The notes under the pieces: generated by a model | Told to the model about the DNA's origin: nothing | Seen by the model: the letters and a program-made list of their open reading frames with translations, nothing else | The model's database searches: none | Assembly (NCBI RefSeq): GCF_041261205.1 | Contig: NZ_JBGCCH010000001.1 | Span: 744,001-808,000 of the forward strand | Reading direction: 5' to 3' | Origin: Catenulispora sp. MAP5-51 | Lineage (GTDB): Bacteria; Actinomycetota; Actinomycetes; Streptomycetales; Catenulisporaceae | Length of the DNA stretch: 64,000 nucleotides | Part shown: piece after piece, positions 27,327 through 36,524 of the stretch | How positions within the stretch are numbered: the stretch's first letter is position 1 | How the letters are laid out: every line of letters starts with the position of its first letter | Program-made: the position numbers and the translations under genes

Positions 27327-28346
27327 CGTACGCTCCGCGAGGTCAAGGGCGGCCGCCGGGTCGTCCAGGCCGACCGTCAGCGGTTCGAGCGCGGACAGGT
27401 CCAGCAGCCCGGAACGGATCAGGTTCCAGACCGTGATCACCGTCTCCTGGTCGGTCATCCAGGAGCCGCGCAGCGTGATCCTGCGGTGCATCAGGTCGCC
27501 GTACGGGATGGTGAGGTCCTGGCGTACCCCGCCGATGAGTGCCATGGTGCCTCCCACCCGCAGGCTGTCGTAGGCCGCCATGGTCGCCTCGGCGGTCGGC
27601 GTGGCGCCGAGGGCGTCCAGGGCCACGTCCACCGGGCCGATCCCGGCCGCGTCGGTCGCCCGGTCGCCGGTCAGGCGGTGGACGCGGACGCGGGAACCGA
27701 GCTCGGCGAGCCGGTCCAGCGCATCCTGGTTGCGGCCCACGGCCGTCACCGTCGCCGCGCCCTCGGCCAGCGCCACCAGCACCGCCGCGCCGCCGAGCTG
27801 GCCGGTCGCGCCGATGATCGCGACGTCGCGGCCGGTGAGGGGGCCCGCGGCGTGCAGCCCGGCGGCGGCGATGGTCAGCCACGGCAGGAAGGACAGGCGC
27901 GCCAAGTCCGGGTAGTCCTGCGCGCCGGGCAGCTTGACCAGCGTCTCCTTCGCGCAGAGCGCCTGCTCGGCGAAGACGCCGTCGTGCCACACCTTCCGCA
28001 TCCGATCGGTACGCCCGCTGCCGGTCCCGGTTCCTCCGAGGCCGACCCAGCCCACCAGGATCTCATCGCCCTCGCCCGCGTCGAGCAGCGCCGTGTCCAC
28101 CACGACGTCGCCCGGGGCGAGGTGGAAGACGTCGGGCGCGACGTCGATGACGCGCCCGATGCAGGCGGCGCCGAGGGTCAGCGGGACCGGCAGACCGCCC
28201 CGGCCGCCGTTCACCACAGCCTTCGTATACGCCGGGAGGTGCGCGGCGAGCACCTCCACCACCACGCCGCCGCCCTGAAGCGTGGGCTCGGGAACGTCCG
28301 ACACGCGCAGGTCATCATCTTGAGATGCAACAGTCCAAGCTCGCAT
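27294..28346 (-). CDS. MDR superfamily (quinone oxidoreductase-like) dehydrogenase
   Basis: 350 aa. The N-terminal GroES-like half carries the family's glycines (LTLGAACIGRVIDVAPDVFHLAPGD), and the Rossmann half begins VAIIGATGQLGGAAVLVALAEGA. No catalytic zinc ligands are obvious, so zinc-independent reduction or oxidation of a small carbonyl compound is likely. It diverges from an XRE regulator with only 68 nt between, a common pairing in which the regulator controls the enzyme. Confidence 0.88.
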   Translation of the reverse strand: MRAWTVASQDDDLRVSDVPEPTLQGGGVVVEVLAAHLPAYTKAVVNGGRGGLPVPLTLGAACIGRVIDVAPDVFHLAPGDVVVDTALLDAGEGDEILVGWVGLGGTGTGSGRTDRMRKVWHDGVFAEQALCAKETLVKLPGAQDYPDLARLSFLPWLTIAAAGLHAAGPLTGRDVAIIGATGQLGGAAVLVALAEGAATVTAVGRNQDALDRLAELGSRVRVHRLTGDRATDAAGIGPVDVALDALGATPTAEATMAAYDSLRVGGTMALIGGVRQDLTIPYGDLMHRRITLRGSWMTDQETVITVWNLIRSGLLDLSALEPLTVGLDDPAAALDLAERTSGLSFVALVP

Positions 28347-28378
28347 GGGACAAGCTTGGCGGCGCGTTAAGCTGGTAT

Positions 28379-28398
28379 CCAGAATCGCCTTATTCTGG
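28379..28398. promoter_or_regulatory. Operator candidate between MDR and XRE genes
   Basis: CCAGAAT-N6-ATTCTGG, a perfect 7-bp inverted repeat 17 nt before the XRE start and 33 nt before the divergent MDR gene. Autorepression by the XRE protein is inferred from position. Confidence 0.5.
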
Positions 28399-28414
28399 TA
28401 CTGGAGGTTCTAGG

Positions 28415-29194
28415 GTGAGCGTGGAGCTGGGCGCGTTCCTGCGCAGCCGCCGCGAGCGGACCGACCCCGCGCAGACAGGCCTGCCGATCACCGGCCGCCG
28501 CCGGACGCCCGGCCTGCGCCGCGAGGAGTTGGCCCTGCTGGCCGGCATCAGCGCGACCTGGCTGACGTATCTGGAGCAGGGCCGCGACGTGAACCCCTCC
28601 AGCCAGGTACTCGACGCCCTGGCCCGCGCCCTGAACCTGACCGGCGCCGAGCAGGAGCACCTGCACCGGCTGGCCGCCGAAGGGGCCGCGTCCGAGGACG
28701 GCGTCCCCGACCCGGACGCCTTCGAACAGGCCGCGCCGGAGGTCGCCGGCGTCCCAGCCCTGCTCGGCGAGAACCCGGCGTACGTCACAGGACTCTGCTA
28801 CGACGTCCTGGCCGCCAACGACGCCGCCACGGAACTCTTCCGCGGCATCAAGCCCGACGGCAACGTCGTCCTCTGGATGTTCACCGAACCCGCCGCCCGC
28901 GAGGTCCTCGTCGACTGGGAACCCGAAGCCCGCCACATCCTGGCCCGCCTCCGCGCCATCGCCGGCCGCCACCCCGACCACCCGCGCGTGACCCGCCTCG
29001 TCGCCGACCTGACCGAAGCCAGCCCCGAGGTACGGCAATGGTGGCCGCTGTACGACATCCAGTTCAGCCGCGCGGGCCACAAGCGCGTCCGGCACCCGAG
29101 GCTGGGCCTGATCACCCTGTCGCACGCGGCGTTCCATGTCGCCGAGCGACCGGAGCAGACGCTGGTGGTGTATCGGCTGCCGACCACGGATTGA
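28415..29194 (+). CDS. XRE-family regulator with MmyB-like ligand-binding domain
   Basis: 259 aa. N-terminal helix-turn-helix (TPGLRREELALLAGISATWLTYLEQGRD) followed by an MmyB-type domain (VLAANDAATELFRG, VRQWWPLYDIQ, HPRLGLITLSHAAFHVAE), a fold that in some members binds fatty acids. GTG at 28415 has GGAGG 8 nt upstream. It most likely controls the divergent MDR dehydrogenase. Confidence 0.92.
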   Translation: MSVELGAFLRSRRERTDPAQTGLPITGRRRTPGLRREELALLAGISATWLTYLEQGRDVNPSSQVLDALARALNLTGAEQEHLHRLAAEGAASEDGVPDPDAFEQAAPEVAGVPALLGENPAYVTGLCYDVLAANDAATELFRGIKPDGNVVLWMFTEPAAREVLVDWEPEARHILARLRAIAGRHPDHPRVTRLVADLTEASPEVRQWWPLYDIQFSRAGHKRVRHPRLGLITLSHAAFHVAERPEQTLVVYRLPTTD

Positions 29195-29232
29195 CCGCGG
29201 CACCTGAAGGACTCGTGCTGCTGGTGCGGGGC

Positions 29233-29287
29233 GCTGGCCGGTTGCGGTTGGGGCCTGTAACCCACACCCCAACCGCAACCGGCCAGC
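29233..29287. terminator. Perfect 21-bp hairpin, bidirectional terminator
   Basis: Arms 29233-29253 and 29267-29287 pair perfectly with a 13-nt loop. A second hairpin, CCCGCGG/CCGCGGG (29317-29336), follows on the side of the minus-strand gene. Both sit between convergent genes. Confidence 0.75.
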
Positions 29288-29378
29288 CCGACGGTCGCCA
29301 AACGACCGAGCCAGGCCCCGCGGCGACCACCGCGGGACCCGGCTCATGCTCTCACTCTCGCTCTCGCCGTCCCGCCGG

Positions 29379-30479
29379 TCAGCTCACCGTCGCGTGCGTC
29401 AGCGCGCAGCTGTTGGTGTCGTTGGACCAGCTGCCCTGCTCGGTGTACGTGCCGTTCCCCATCGGGACGTTGCCCGCGCCGCCGGTCACGCCCTTGAGCC
29501 AGGCGCACTCGTCGGCGTTCTCCTGGCCGGTCGAGGTGTTCGTCCAGCCGCCGGGCGGGTTCTGGTCGGTGAGGGTCTCCGAGTACTCGTGGCCCAGGGT
29601 CATCGTCCAGCCGTCGAGGGTGCCCTTGCTGCCGGTGTTCAGGAAGTTCACGCCGCAGCCGGCGCCGGAGTCCATGTTGTAGGGCTGGTTGGAGAAGGCG
29701 AAGTCGCCGACGTCGGAGGAGACCGCGCCGCCGGTCAGGGTGCTGTCGCCGTTGTAGTCGTGCCAGGCGCAGTAAGCACCCTGATAGCTGTCGGGGTTGG
29801 TACCGTGCGGGGATAGGATCACGTAGTACGCGTGCCGGTTCGCCGCGGCGGTGGTGTTGCCGAAGTGGTGGGCCGCGGCCAGCGCCTCGGTGCCCAGCTG
29901 GTTGCCCGACGCGGTCTGCGGGGAGGCCGCGGTGTTGTCGTACCAGACACCGGCCAGCACACCCGCGCCGCCGCTCGGGTACGGCACGTGCGCCGCACTG
30001 GCCGAACAGCTGGTGGCGCCCTTGGCGACCAGCGGGCCGTCGCAATACTGCGTCATGGTCCCGGACCACTGCTCGCCGCCGGTGCCGATGCCCTTGAACA
30101 TCATCTGCGCGGTCGGCGCGCCGGCGTCGGGATCGTTGCTGAAGGTCAGGTTGCCATTGGCGTCAGTGCCCTGTGTTCCCCACTGGCTCCCGTAGAACAC
30201 CAGGTAGACCTGAGGCTGCCCGTCCATCACGCCGATGCCGTCGATGCCGCCGCCGTAGGTGAGCGTCTTGGAGCCGTGCCGCGTGGCTGCCCGCGCCGCC
30301 TGCGCGTCCGCGACGTCCGGCATGTAGCCGTGACCCCGGTTGGCGTGCGCCGCACTCGAGGCCGGTGCGGCGGGCGCTGCGGAGGCGGTACCGGTGGCCA
30401 CCGCCGAACCGAGTGCGAGCAGAGAAGAGCCGACGACGGCTGCGGCGACGCGGCGCCGCTGAGACGAACCGTGGAACAT
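29379..30479 (-). CDS. Secreted protein of unknown function with HEYSE metal-site-like motif
   Basis: 366 aa from the ATG at 30479, which has a strong GGAAGGAAG site. Signal peptide ends GTASAAPA. The mature protein has GGGIDGIGVMDGQPQVYLVFYGSQW, PHGTNPDSYQGAYCAWHD and, near the C-terminus, TMTLGHEYSETLTDQNPPGGW. The layout recalls EXORDIUM/phosphate-induced-like proteins and HExxH proteases, but HEYSE is not a full HExxH. Five or more Cys suggest extracellular disulfides. Function not established. Confidence 0.75.
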   Translation of the reverse strand: MFHGSSQRRRVAAAVVGSSLLALGSAVATGTASAAPAAPASSAAHANRGHGYMPDVADAQAARAATRHGSKTLTYGGGIDGIGVMDGQPQVYLVFYGSQWGTQGTDANGNLTFSNDPDAGAPTAQMMFKGIGTGGEQWSGTMTQYCDGPLVAKGATSCSASAAHVPYPSGGAGVLAGVWYDNTAASPQTASGNQLGTEALAAAHHFGNTTAAANRHAYYVILSPHGTNPDSYQGAYCAWHDYNGDSTLTGGAVSSDVGDFAFSNQPYNMDSGAGCGVNFLNTGSKGTLDGWTMTLGHEYSETLTDQNPPGGWTNTSTGQENADECAWLKGVTGGAGNVPMGNGTYTEQGSWSNDTNSCALTHATVS

Positions 30480-30697
30480 GTGCTTCCTTCCGATGTGGGG
30501 GAAAGCGCGCCGGCGCGCGGGGTCGCGGCCGGCGTTCCGTACCGGACGTCCGTTCCGGCGCGCGCGGGATCGCCGCGGCACGCCGAAGAGCGCGTCCGTC
30601 GTTCAGGCGGTGGTGGCATCACGGGCGGCCGAGGCCTCGGGGCTGAGGAATCGTCGCCGCCCGTGATGCGGGAAACTAGCAACCACTGACGTTGACG

Positions 30698-31624
30698 TCA
30701 ACGGATGGTGATCGGGGGGTTTCCGCCTGACGCCGGGGTGTAGTGGGCCGCCTCGTCGCCTTCCAGGATCCGGCTGGCCGCGCCGTCCACGCCGATCGGC
30801 ACGTCGCCGGCGATGGTGACGCGGTTGAGGCGCCGGGGCAGCGAGTCGTAGTCATCCGGCGCGTAGTGCTGCGTGATGCGGTTGTCGAAGACCACGACGT
30901 CGCCCGGATTCCACTGCACCCGCAACACATTCTCCGGCCGCGTGACATAGGCCTGCAGCAGTCGCAGGACGTCCTTCGACTCGGTCGTGCTGAGGCCTTC
31001 GATACCCTGCGCGAACGCCCCGATGAACAGGCCGCGCTCGCCGGTCTCCGGGTGGACGCGGACCACCGGGTGCGCGGTGCGGTACTTCGTGGAGACGAAC
31101 ACCTCGCGGTACTGCTGCCGCCGCTCGTCGTCGTCCTTCGCCTGCGGGCCGGCGTAGTCGTAGTCGTTGGTGTGCACGGCCCACAGCGTGTCGGCCAGGT
31201 CGCGCAGCGGCTTGGGCAGGTCGCGGTAGGCGCCGGCGGTGTTGGCGATCAGGGTGTTGCCGCCGTAGGGCGGGATCACGATACCCCGCAGCGTCGAGGC
31301 CTTCGGCGGCGACTGCACGAACGTGACGTCCGTGTGCCACACGTTCGCCGCTCCGCGCTCGCTGTCCACCGGCAGGATCTGCGGCTGCTCGGCGATGCCG
31401 GGGACGGTCGGGTGCGCGGTGGTGAGGGCGCCGAACTGCGACGCGAAGCGGATCTGGCCCTCGTCGTCGAGGTTCTGATCGCGGAACACGAGTGCCTTGT
31501 GCTCCAGCAGCGCGTCCTTGACCTCCTTCAGGATGCCCTCGGCGAGGTCGCCGGTCAGATCGACGCCGGTGATCTCGGCGCCGATCCTCCCGCCTATGCG
31601 GCGGATGTCGAAGTCGGTAGTCAT
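30698..31624 (-). CDS. TauD/TfdA-type Fe(II)/2-oxoglutarate dioxygenase
   Basis: 308 aa. Iron-binding triad: His and Asp in VWHTDVTF and the distal His in NRITQHYAPDDY, plus an Arg in NRVTIAGD for 2-oxoglutarate. Members release sulfite from taurine, or sulfate from alkyl sulfates. Last gene of the minus-strand sulfur operon, 14 nt after the FMN-dependent monooxygenase. Alkylsulfatase (AtsK-like) or taurine activity cannot be told apart here. Confidence 0.92.
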   Translation of the reverse strand: MTTDFDIRRIGGRIGAEITGVDLTGDLAEGILKEVKDALLEHKALVFRDQNLDDEGQIRFASQFGALTTAHPTVPGIAEQPQILPVDSERGAANVWHTDVTFVQSPPKASTLRGIVIPPYGGNTLIANTAGAYRDLPKPLRDLADTLWAVHTNDYDYAGPQAKDDDERRQQYREVFVSTKYRTAHPVVRVHPETGERGLFIGAFAQGIEGLSTTESKDVLRLLQAYVTRPENVLRVQWNPGDVVVFDNRITQHYAPDDYDSLPRRLNRVTIAGDVPIGVDGAASRILEGDEAAHYTPASGGNPPITIR

Positions 31625-31638
31625 TGCGGATCTTCCTC

Positions 31639-33030
31639 TCAGTGCTGCGATGCGGAGACGAGCAGGGGTTCGGCGGACTCGGAGGATTCAGCGGATTCAG
31701 CGGGTTCGGTGAAGCGGTCGGCGGGCCGCGCCAGTCCGTAGTGCTCGCGCAGCGTGCTCCCGCTGTACTCGCTCCGGAACAGACCGCGGCGCTGGAGTTC
31801 GGGCACGACGTGGTCGACGAAGTCCTCCAGCCCGGTCGGCAGGATCGGCGGCATGATGTTGAAGCCGTCGGCGGCCCCGGCGCGGAACCAGGACTCGAGC
31901 GCGTCGGCGATCTGCTCCGGCGTCCCGGTCACCACGCGGTGCCCGCGGCCGCCGCCGAGCCGGGCGATGATCTGCCGGATGGTCAGCCGCTCCCGGACCA
32001 GTTCGGCGACCAGGGTGAAGCGGCTCTTGTTGCCGTTGACCTCGTCCTCGGTCGGCAGGACGTCCTCCGGCAGCGGCTCGTCCAGGCGGTAGCCGGCCAG
32101 GTCGACGTTGAGCATGTTCGAGAGCTGACCCAGTCCGTAGTCGATGACCTGCAGCTCGGTGAGCTCGTCCTCCAGCGCGCGGGCCTCGGCCTCGGTGGCG
32201 CCGATGATCGGGCAGATTCCCGGCAGGATCAGCGGCAGGCCGTCCCGGCCGAAGGCGGCGGCACGTGCCCTGACGTCCGCGGCGAACCGCTGCGCCTCGG
32301 CCAGGGTCTGCTGCGCGGTGAACACGGCCTCGGCGTAGCGGGCCGCGAACTCCTTGCCGTCCTCGGAGGACCCGGCCTGGACCAACAGCGGCCAGCCCTG
32401 CGGCGAGCGCTGGACATTGAGCGGCCCGCGCACCTTGAAGAAGTCGCCGGAGTGCTCGATCTCGCGCAGCCGCTCGGGATCGGCGTAAACCCCGGCGGCC
32501 TTGTCCAGCACCACCGCGTCGTCGGCCCAGCTGTCCCACAGCCGGGTGGCGACCTCCAGGAACTCCGCGGCGCGCTCGTAGCGGACAGCGTGGTCGATGT
32601 GCTCGTCCAGGTTGAAGTTGTTGGCCTCGATCACGGAGCCGGAGGTGACGATGTTCCAGCCGGCCCGGCCGCCGGAGACGTGGTCGAGCGAGGAGAAGCG
32701 GCGGGCCAGGTGGAAGGGCTCGTTGAAGGTGGTGGAGGCGGTGGCGATCAGGCCGATGTGCCGGGTGGCCACGGCGATCGCGGGCAGCACGGTCAGCGGC
32801 TCCAGCCCGCCGGTGACGTTCGCCCCGGCCCGGCCGCCCCACAGCGCGAGCCCGTCGGCGAAGAAGATCGAGTCGAACTTGCCGCGCTCGGCGGTCTGCG
32901 CGAGCTGCTGGAAGTAGGTGATGTCGTTGACCCGGTGCGGCTGGCTGGCCGGGTGGCGCCAGGCCGCGTCGTGGTGCCCCGGCGCCATGAGGAAGGCGTT
33001 CAGGTGCAGCTGTCTCGCGTCGGTGGTCAT
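31639..33030 (-). CDS. NtaA/SnaA/DszA-type FMN-dependent monooxygenase
   Basis: 463 aa, luciferase-like family. Family sequence is clear: LNAFLMAPGHHDAAWRHPAS, SGGRAGWNIVTSGS and WPLLVQAGSSEDGKEFAARYAEAVFTAQQ. Relatives are two-component monooxygenases that oxidise sulfones or aliphatic sulfonates using FMNH2 from a separate reductase, here the ssuE-like gene in the same operon. Probable role: opening a C-S bond so sulfite can be assimilated. SsuD is an alternative, but length and motifs favour the NtaA branch. Confidence 0.92.
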   Translation of the reverse strand: MTTDARQLHLNAFLMAPGHHDAAWRHPASQPHRVNDITYFQQLAQTAERGKFDSIFFADGLALWGGRAGANVTGGLEPLTVLPAIAVATRHIGLIATASTTFNEPFHLARRFSSLDHVSGGRAGWNIVTSGSVIEANNFNLDEHIDHAVRYERAAEFLEVATRLWDSWADDAVVLDKAAGVYADPERLREIEHSGDFFKVRGPLNVQRSPQGWPLLVQAGSSEDGKEFAARYAEAVFTAQQTLAEAQRFAADVRARAAAFGRDGLPLILPGICPIIGATEAEARALEDELTELQVIDYGLGQLSNMLNVDLAGYRLDEPLPEDVLPTEDEVNGNKSRFTLVAELVRERLTIRQIIARLGGGRGHRVVTGTPEQIADALESWFRAGAADGFNIMPPILPTGLEDFVDHVVPELQRRGLFRSEYSGSTLREHYGLARPADRFTEPAESAESSESAEPLLVSASQH

Positions 33031-33058
33031 GTGTCAGTCCTCGAATTCACAAAGTCGG

Positions 33059-33895
33059 TCAGGCGCCGGTCGCCGGACGCCAGCGCGTGAGCCGGCGCTC
33101 GAGCAGCACCAGCAGGTGGTTGAAGACCAGCCCGAGCACCGCGATGGCGATGATCGCGGCGTACATGTCGGGGATGGCGAAGTTCTGCTGCGAGGCGTTG
33201 ACCAGGTAGCCCAGGCCCGCCTTGGCGCCGACCATCTCGGCGGCGACCAGCACCAGGATCGAGGACGCGCCGGCCAGCCGGATGCCGGTGAACACGGTCG
33301 GCAGCGACGCCGGCAGGATCACCTTGGCGAACAGCCGGTGCGCCGGCAGCGCCATCGAGCGCGCCGATTTGACCAGGACCGGATCGACGTCGCGCACGCC
33401 GCTGATCGTGTTCAGCAAAATGGGCCAGGTGCAGGCGTAGACCACGATGGCGATCTTCGAGGTCTCCCCGATGCCCAGCAGCAGGATGAACACCGGAAGC
33501 AGCGCCAGGGCCGCGGTGTTGCGGAACACCTCCAGCAGCGGTCCGAGGATCTCCGCGACCGGCCGGTACCAGCCGATCAGCAGCCCCAGCGGCACGCCGA
33601 CGCCGATCGCGATGAGGAAGCCGGACAGCGAGCGGACCAGGCTGGCCCGGGTGTTGTCCCACAGCTGGCCGTCCTTCGCCAGCTCTATCAGGGCTCTGAC
33701 GGCCTCGGAGAACGGCACCAGGAACGTGCGGTCCACCAGGCCCACGCGCGGCGCGACCTCCCAGAGCGCCAGGAACGCGGCGATCGCGACGGTGCGCTTG
33801 CCGACCGCCGCCAGCCCCGACCCGACCCGGGTCAGCGGCGCCGGCACCGTCCGCTTCAGCAGCTGGACGGTCGCCGTGATCGGTATCTCAGCCAA
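33059..33895 (-). CDS. ssuC: SsuC/TauC-like ABC transporter permease
   Basis: 278-aa membrane protein with the EAA-like loop VKSARSMALPAHRLFAKVILPASLPTV and about six hydrophobic segments. TTG at 33895 overlaps the ATPase 3' end by 8 nt and has GGGAGG 9 nt upstream. Channel of the sulfonate/sulfate-ester importer. Confidence 0.92.
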   Translation of the reverse strand: MAEIPITATVQLLKRTVPAPLTRVGSGLAAVGKRTVAIAAFLALWEVAPRVGLVDRTFLVPFSEAVRALIELAKDGQLWDNTRASLVRSLSGFLIAIGVGVPLGLLIGWYRPVAEILGPLLEVFRNTAALALLPVFILLLGIGETSKIAIVVYACTWPILLNTISGVRDVDPVLVKSARSMALPAHRLFAKVILPASLPTVFTGIRLAGASSILVLVAAEMVGAKAGLGYLVNASQQNFAIPDMYAAIIAIAVLGLVFNHLLVLLERRLTRWRPATGA

Positions 33896-34712
33896 CGGAA
33901 ACGACCTCCCTGACAGCGGTGACCTCGTCGCGCAGCAGGCTCCAGACCTGATGGCGGTATTCGGCGAACTCCGCGCTCGAGCGCACGTCGTCCTCGGCTC
34001 CCCGCTCGCCCAGGCGGACGTCGACGATCTCCTTGATCCGGCCCGGCCGCGAGGTCATCACCGCGACCCGCTGCCCCAGATAGACCGCCTCGTCGATGCC
34101 GTGCGTGATGAACACGATCGTGGTGCCGGTCTTGTGCCAGATCCGCAGCAGCTCCTCCTGGAGCCCGTCGCGGGTCTGGGCGTCCAGGGCCGCGAACGGC
34201 TCGTCCATCAGCAGCACGGCCGGGTCGGCGACCAGCGCGCGGGCGATCGCGACGCGCTGGCGCATCCCGCCGGACAACTCGTGCGGGTAGCGGTCCTCGA
34301 ACCCTGACAAGCCGACCAGGTCCAGGTACTCCCGGGCGCGCTCGGCCCGGCTCTTGCGGTTCAGCCGGTCCAGGCGCGGCTGCGCCTCCAGAGCGAACTC
34401 GACGTTGCGCAGCGCGGTGCGCCACGGCAGCAGCGCGTACTGCTGGAAGACGATGCCGCGGTCCAGGGCGGGGCCGGCCACCGGCGCGCCGTCCAGCAGG
34501 ATCCGGCCGGTGCTGGGCTTGGTCAGGCCGCTGATGAGGTCCAGCAGCGTCGACTTCCCGCAGCCGCTGGGGCCCACCACGACCAGGAACTCCCCCGGCG
34601 CCACGTGCAGCGTGACGTCGTCCAGCGCGGTGAAGGCCTCGCCGCCGCGCACGTCGAAGATCTTGCTGACGGCCTCGATGCGGATCTTCTCCGCGGTGCC
34701 GGTCGCGGCCAT
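33888..34712 (-). CDS. ssuB: SsuB/TauB-like ABC transporter ATPase
   Basis: 274 aa with Walker A GPSGCGKST, Q-loop FQQYALLPW, signature LSGGMRQRVAIARAL, Walker B VLLMDEPFAALD and His-loop FITHGIDEA. One nt separates it from the binding-protein gene upstream. It may also drive the second permease (36688-37893), which lacks its own ATPase. Confidence 0.95.
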   Translation of the reverse strand: MAATGTAEKIRIEAVSKIFDVRGGEAFTALDDVTLHVAPGEFLVVVGPSGCGKSTLLDLISGLTKPSTGRILLDGAPVAGPALDRGIVFQQYALLPWRTALRNVEFALEAQPRLDRLNRKSRAERAREYLDLVGLSGFEDRYPHELSGGMRQRVAIARALVADPAVLLMDEPFAALDAQTRDGLQEELLRIWHKTGTTIVFITHGIDEAVYLGQRVAVMTSRPGRIKEIVDVRLGERGAEDDVRSSAEFAEYRHQVWSLLRDEVTAVREVVSVG

Positions 34713-34713
34713 G

Positions 34714-35748
34714 TCAGCTCCCTGCCTTGGCGAAGGAGTTGTACTTGTTGGTGTAGACGTCGGCCGCCTTGACCTTGCCCTTGGGGATCTGGCCCTGCTG
34801 TTCCAGCCAGGTGATCCAGGTGGCGAACTCCTTCTCGGCGACGACGCCGCCGGTGCCGGCGATGCCGTAGGACTTGAAGTACTTCAGGGTCGAGGTGTCC
34901 TCGTTCCGGCCGCGCTTCTTGATGATCTCGGTGAAGCGGTCGACGACCTCGGGCAGCGGCGTGGTGCGCGCCCACTCGATCGCCTTGCCCACTCCGGAGG
35001 TGAAGGCGCGGACGGTGTCAGGGTTCTTGGCCAGGAAGTCGTTGCGGAAGACATAGGTCCCGGCGCTGAACGTACCGAGCAGGTCATAGTCCGTGAACAA
35101 CGCCTTGATGTCGCCGTCGGCCAGGGCCTTGTCCCGCAGGACGCCGCCGAGCGTCGCGACGTCGATCTGGTGCGCCCGCAGCGACTGCTCGGTGTTGACC
35201 GGCGGCACCACCAGCGGCTCGACCTTCTTGACGTCGCCCGCGGAGACGCCGTTGCGGCCGAGGTAGATGTCCAGGACCGCTTCGAGGTGCGCGCCGAGGG
35301 TGTTCATCCCGACCTTCTTGCCGAACAGGCCCTGCGCGGAGCTGATCGAGCTGTCGGCCAGGGTGTAGAAGCCGTTGTACGAGTACTGGTCGACGCCGTA
35401 GTAGCTGATGACGGCGGTGATCGGGGCGCCGGCGGAGTGGAGCTTGGCGACCGCGCCGTTGAACGCGCCGCCGAACTCGGTCTGGCCGGTGGCCGCCGAC
35501 TGGATGTCCTGCGGACCGCTGGTCGTGTTGCCGACCCAGTCCAGCGTGACAGGGCCCAGATATCCCAGGTCGGCCGCCAGCTCCGGCGGCGTGACGGAGC
35601 CGACCGAGCCCTGGTAGCGCAACCGGGTGGTCTTCTTGGCCGACCCTCCGGATGAGGAGCCGCATCCGGCGGCCAGCGCGGCGGTCCCGACCAGGCCGAG
35701 GAACCCGCGTCTGGTGGGGCCGGAGGGGACCGGTGCCAGGATGCTCAT
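34714..35748 (-). CDS. ssuA: SsuA/TauA-like substrate-binding lipoprotein
   Basis: 344 aa. The N-terminus has a twin-arginine-like RRGFLGLVGTAALAAGC, combining Tat and lipobox features. The mature part follows the NMT1/SsuA pattern (TRLRYQGSVGSVTPPELAADLGYL; GQTEFGGAFNGAVAKLHSAGAPI). Its ATG overlaps the FMN reductase stop (ATGA). Binds an organosulfur compound by context; ligand unknown. Confidence 0.93.
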   Translation of the reverse strand: MSILAPVPSGPTRRGFLGLVGTAALAAGCGSSSGGSAKKTTRLRYQGSVGSVTPPELAADLGYLGPVTLDWVGNTTSGPQDIQSAATGQTEFGGAFNGAVAKLHSAGAPITAVISYYGVDQYSYNGFYTLADSSISSAQGLFGKKVGMNTLGAHLEAVLDIYLGRNGVSAGDVKKVEPLVVPPVNTEQSLRAHQIDVATLGGVLRDKALADGDIKALFTDYDLLGTFSAGTYVFRNDFLAKNPDTVRAFTSGVGKAIEWARTTPLPEVVDRFTEIIKKRGRNEDTSTLKYFKSYGIAGTGGVVAEKEFATWITWLEQQGQIPKGKVKAADVYTNKYNSFAKAGS

Positions 35749-36308
35749 CGCCCGACCGCCGCCAGCTCGCGGACCCCGTAAAGGCCCAGGGCGTCGGAGA
35801 AGCGCTCCAGGGTGTCGGTCAGCCGGCGGTCGGCCTCCGGAGCAAGGCGTGCGTCCCCTGATTCGCCGCGCACGATGTCGGAGTCCAGCAGGAACCGGCC
35901 CGGCACGACGTGGTCGGCGCCCAGCGCGGTGAGCACGGGACGCAGCGCGTAGTCGATGGCCAGCAGGTGCCCGACCGTGCCGCCGGTGGCCACCGGCAGG
36001 ACGACCTTTCCGGCCAGCGCGTTCTCCGGCAGCAGGTCCAGGAACGCCTTCAGGACGCCGGTGTAGGAGGCCTTGTAGATCGGTGAGGCGATGATGACGC
36101 CGTCGGCCTGGGCCACGGCGGCTATGGCCTCCCGCACGGCCAGCGTGGCGCGCGTGCCGGCGAGCAGGTCGGCCGGCGGCAGGTCGCGGACGGCCAGATG
36201 CTTGGTGGCATGGCCTTGCGAGGCCAGCCAGGCCGCCGCGTGGTCGAGGGCCGCCGCCGTCCGGGAAGTGGGCGACGGACTGCCGGAGACAGCCAGGATC
36301 GAGGGCAT
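35745..36308 (-). CDS. ssuE: NADPH-dependent FMN reductase (SsuE-like)
   Basis: 187 aa flavodoxin-fold reductase with ILAVSGSPSPTSRTAA, DGVIIASPIYKASYTGVLKAFLDLLPENALAGKVVLPVATGG. It supplies FMNH2 to the monooxygenase of the same operon. ATG at 36308 is supported by AGGAG 8 nt upstream. First structural gene after the leader peptide ORF. Confidence 0.92.
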   Translation of the reverse strand: MPSILAVSGSPSPTSRTAAALDHAAAWLASQGHATKHLAVRDLPPADLLAGTRATLAVREAIAAVAQADGVIIASPIYKASYTGVLKAFLDLLPENALAGKVVLPVATGGTVGHLLAIDYALRPVLTALGADHVVPGRFLLDSDIVRGESGDARLAPEADRRLTDTLERFSDALGLYGVRELAAVGR

Positions 36309-36434
36309 GGTGAAGCTCCTAGAAAAGGACGAGAAAAGCGGAACACTAAAGCCGTTAAGCAATGCGCTCACACAAGAGAAGGGCGCGCCAGAACGGCGGC
36401 GCGAAGCCGTACAGAAATAGCCGGCAGGGCAGGG

Positions 36435-36518
36435 CTACGGGACGTCAGGACAGATGGCGCTCGCGGTCCGTCGCAGATCGACGTGACGGCGAGCCACAAG
36501 AAGTCGGCCCTGGTTCAT
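36435..36518 (-). CDS. Cys-containing sulfur leader peptide, operon 1 (27 aa)
   Basis: ORF beginning MNQGR and containing LLVARRHVDLRRTASAIC, ending 4 residues after its only Cys codon. It matches the actinobacterial leader-peptide pattern with an R-R-H-V-D-L core before Cys, known upstream of sulfur genes; in mycobacteria, leaderless poly-Cys relatives act as cysteine-responsive attenuators. TTGACG (36554-36549), an 18-nt spacer and CATTCT (36530-36525) place the transcript start at or next to the ATG, so it may be leaderless. It lies 126 nt upstream of the FMN reductase gene. The function here is inferred from the pattern. Confidence 0.7.
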   Translation of the reverse strand: MNQGRLLVARRHVDLRRTASAICPDVP

Positions 36519-36524
36519 AGCATG

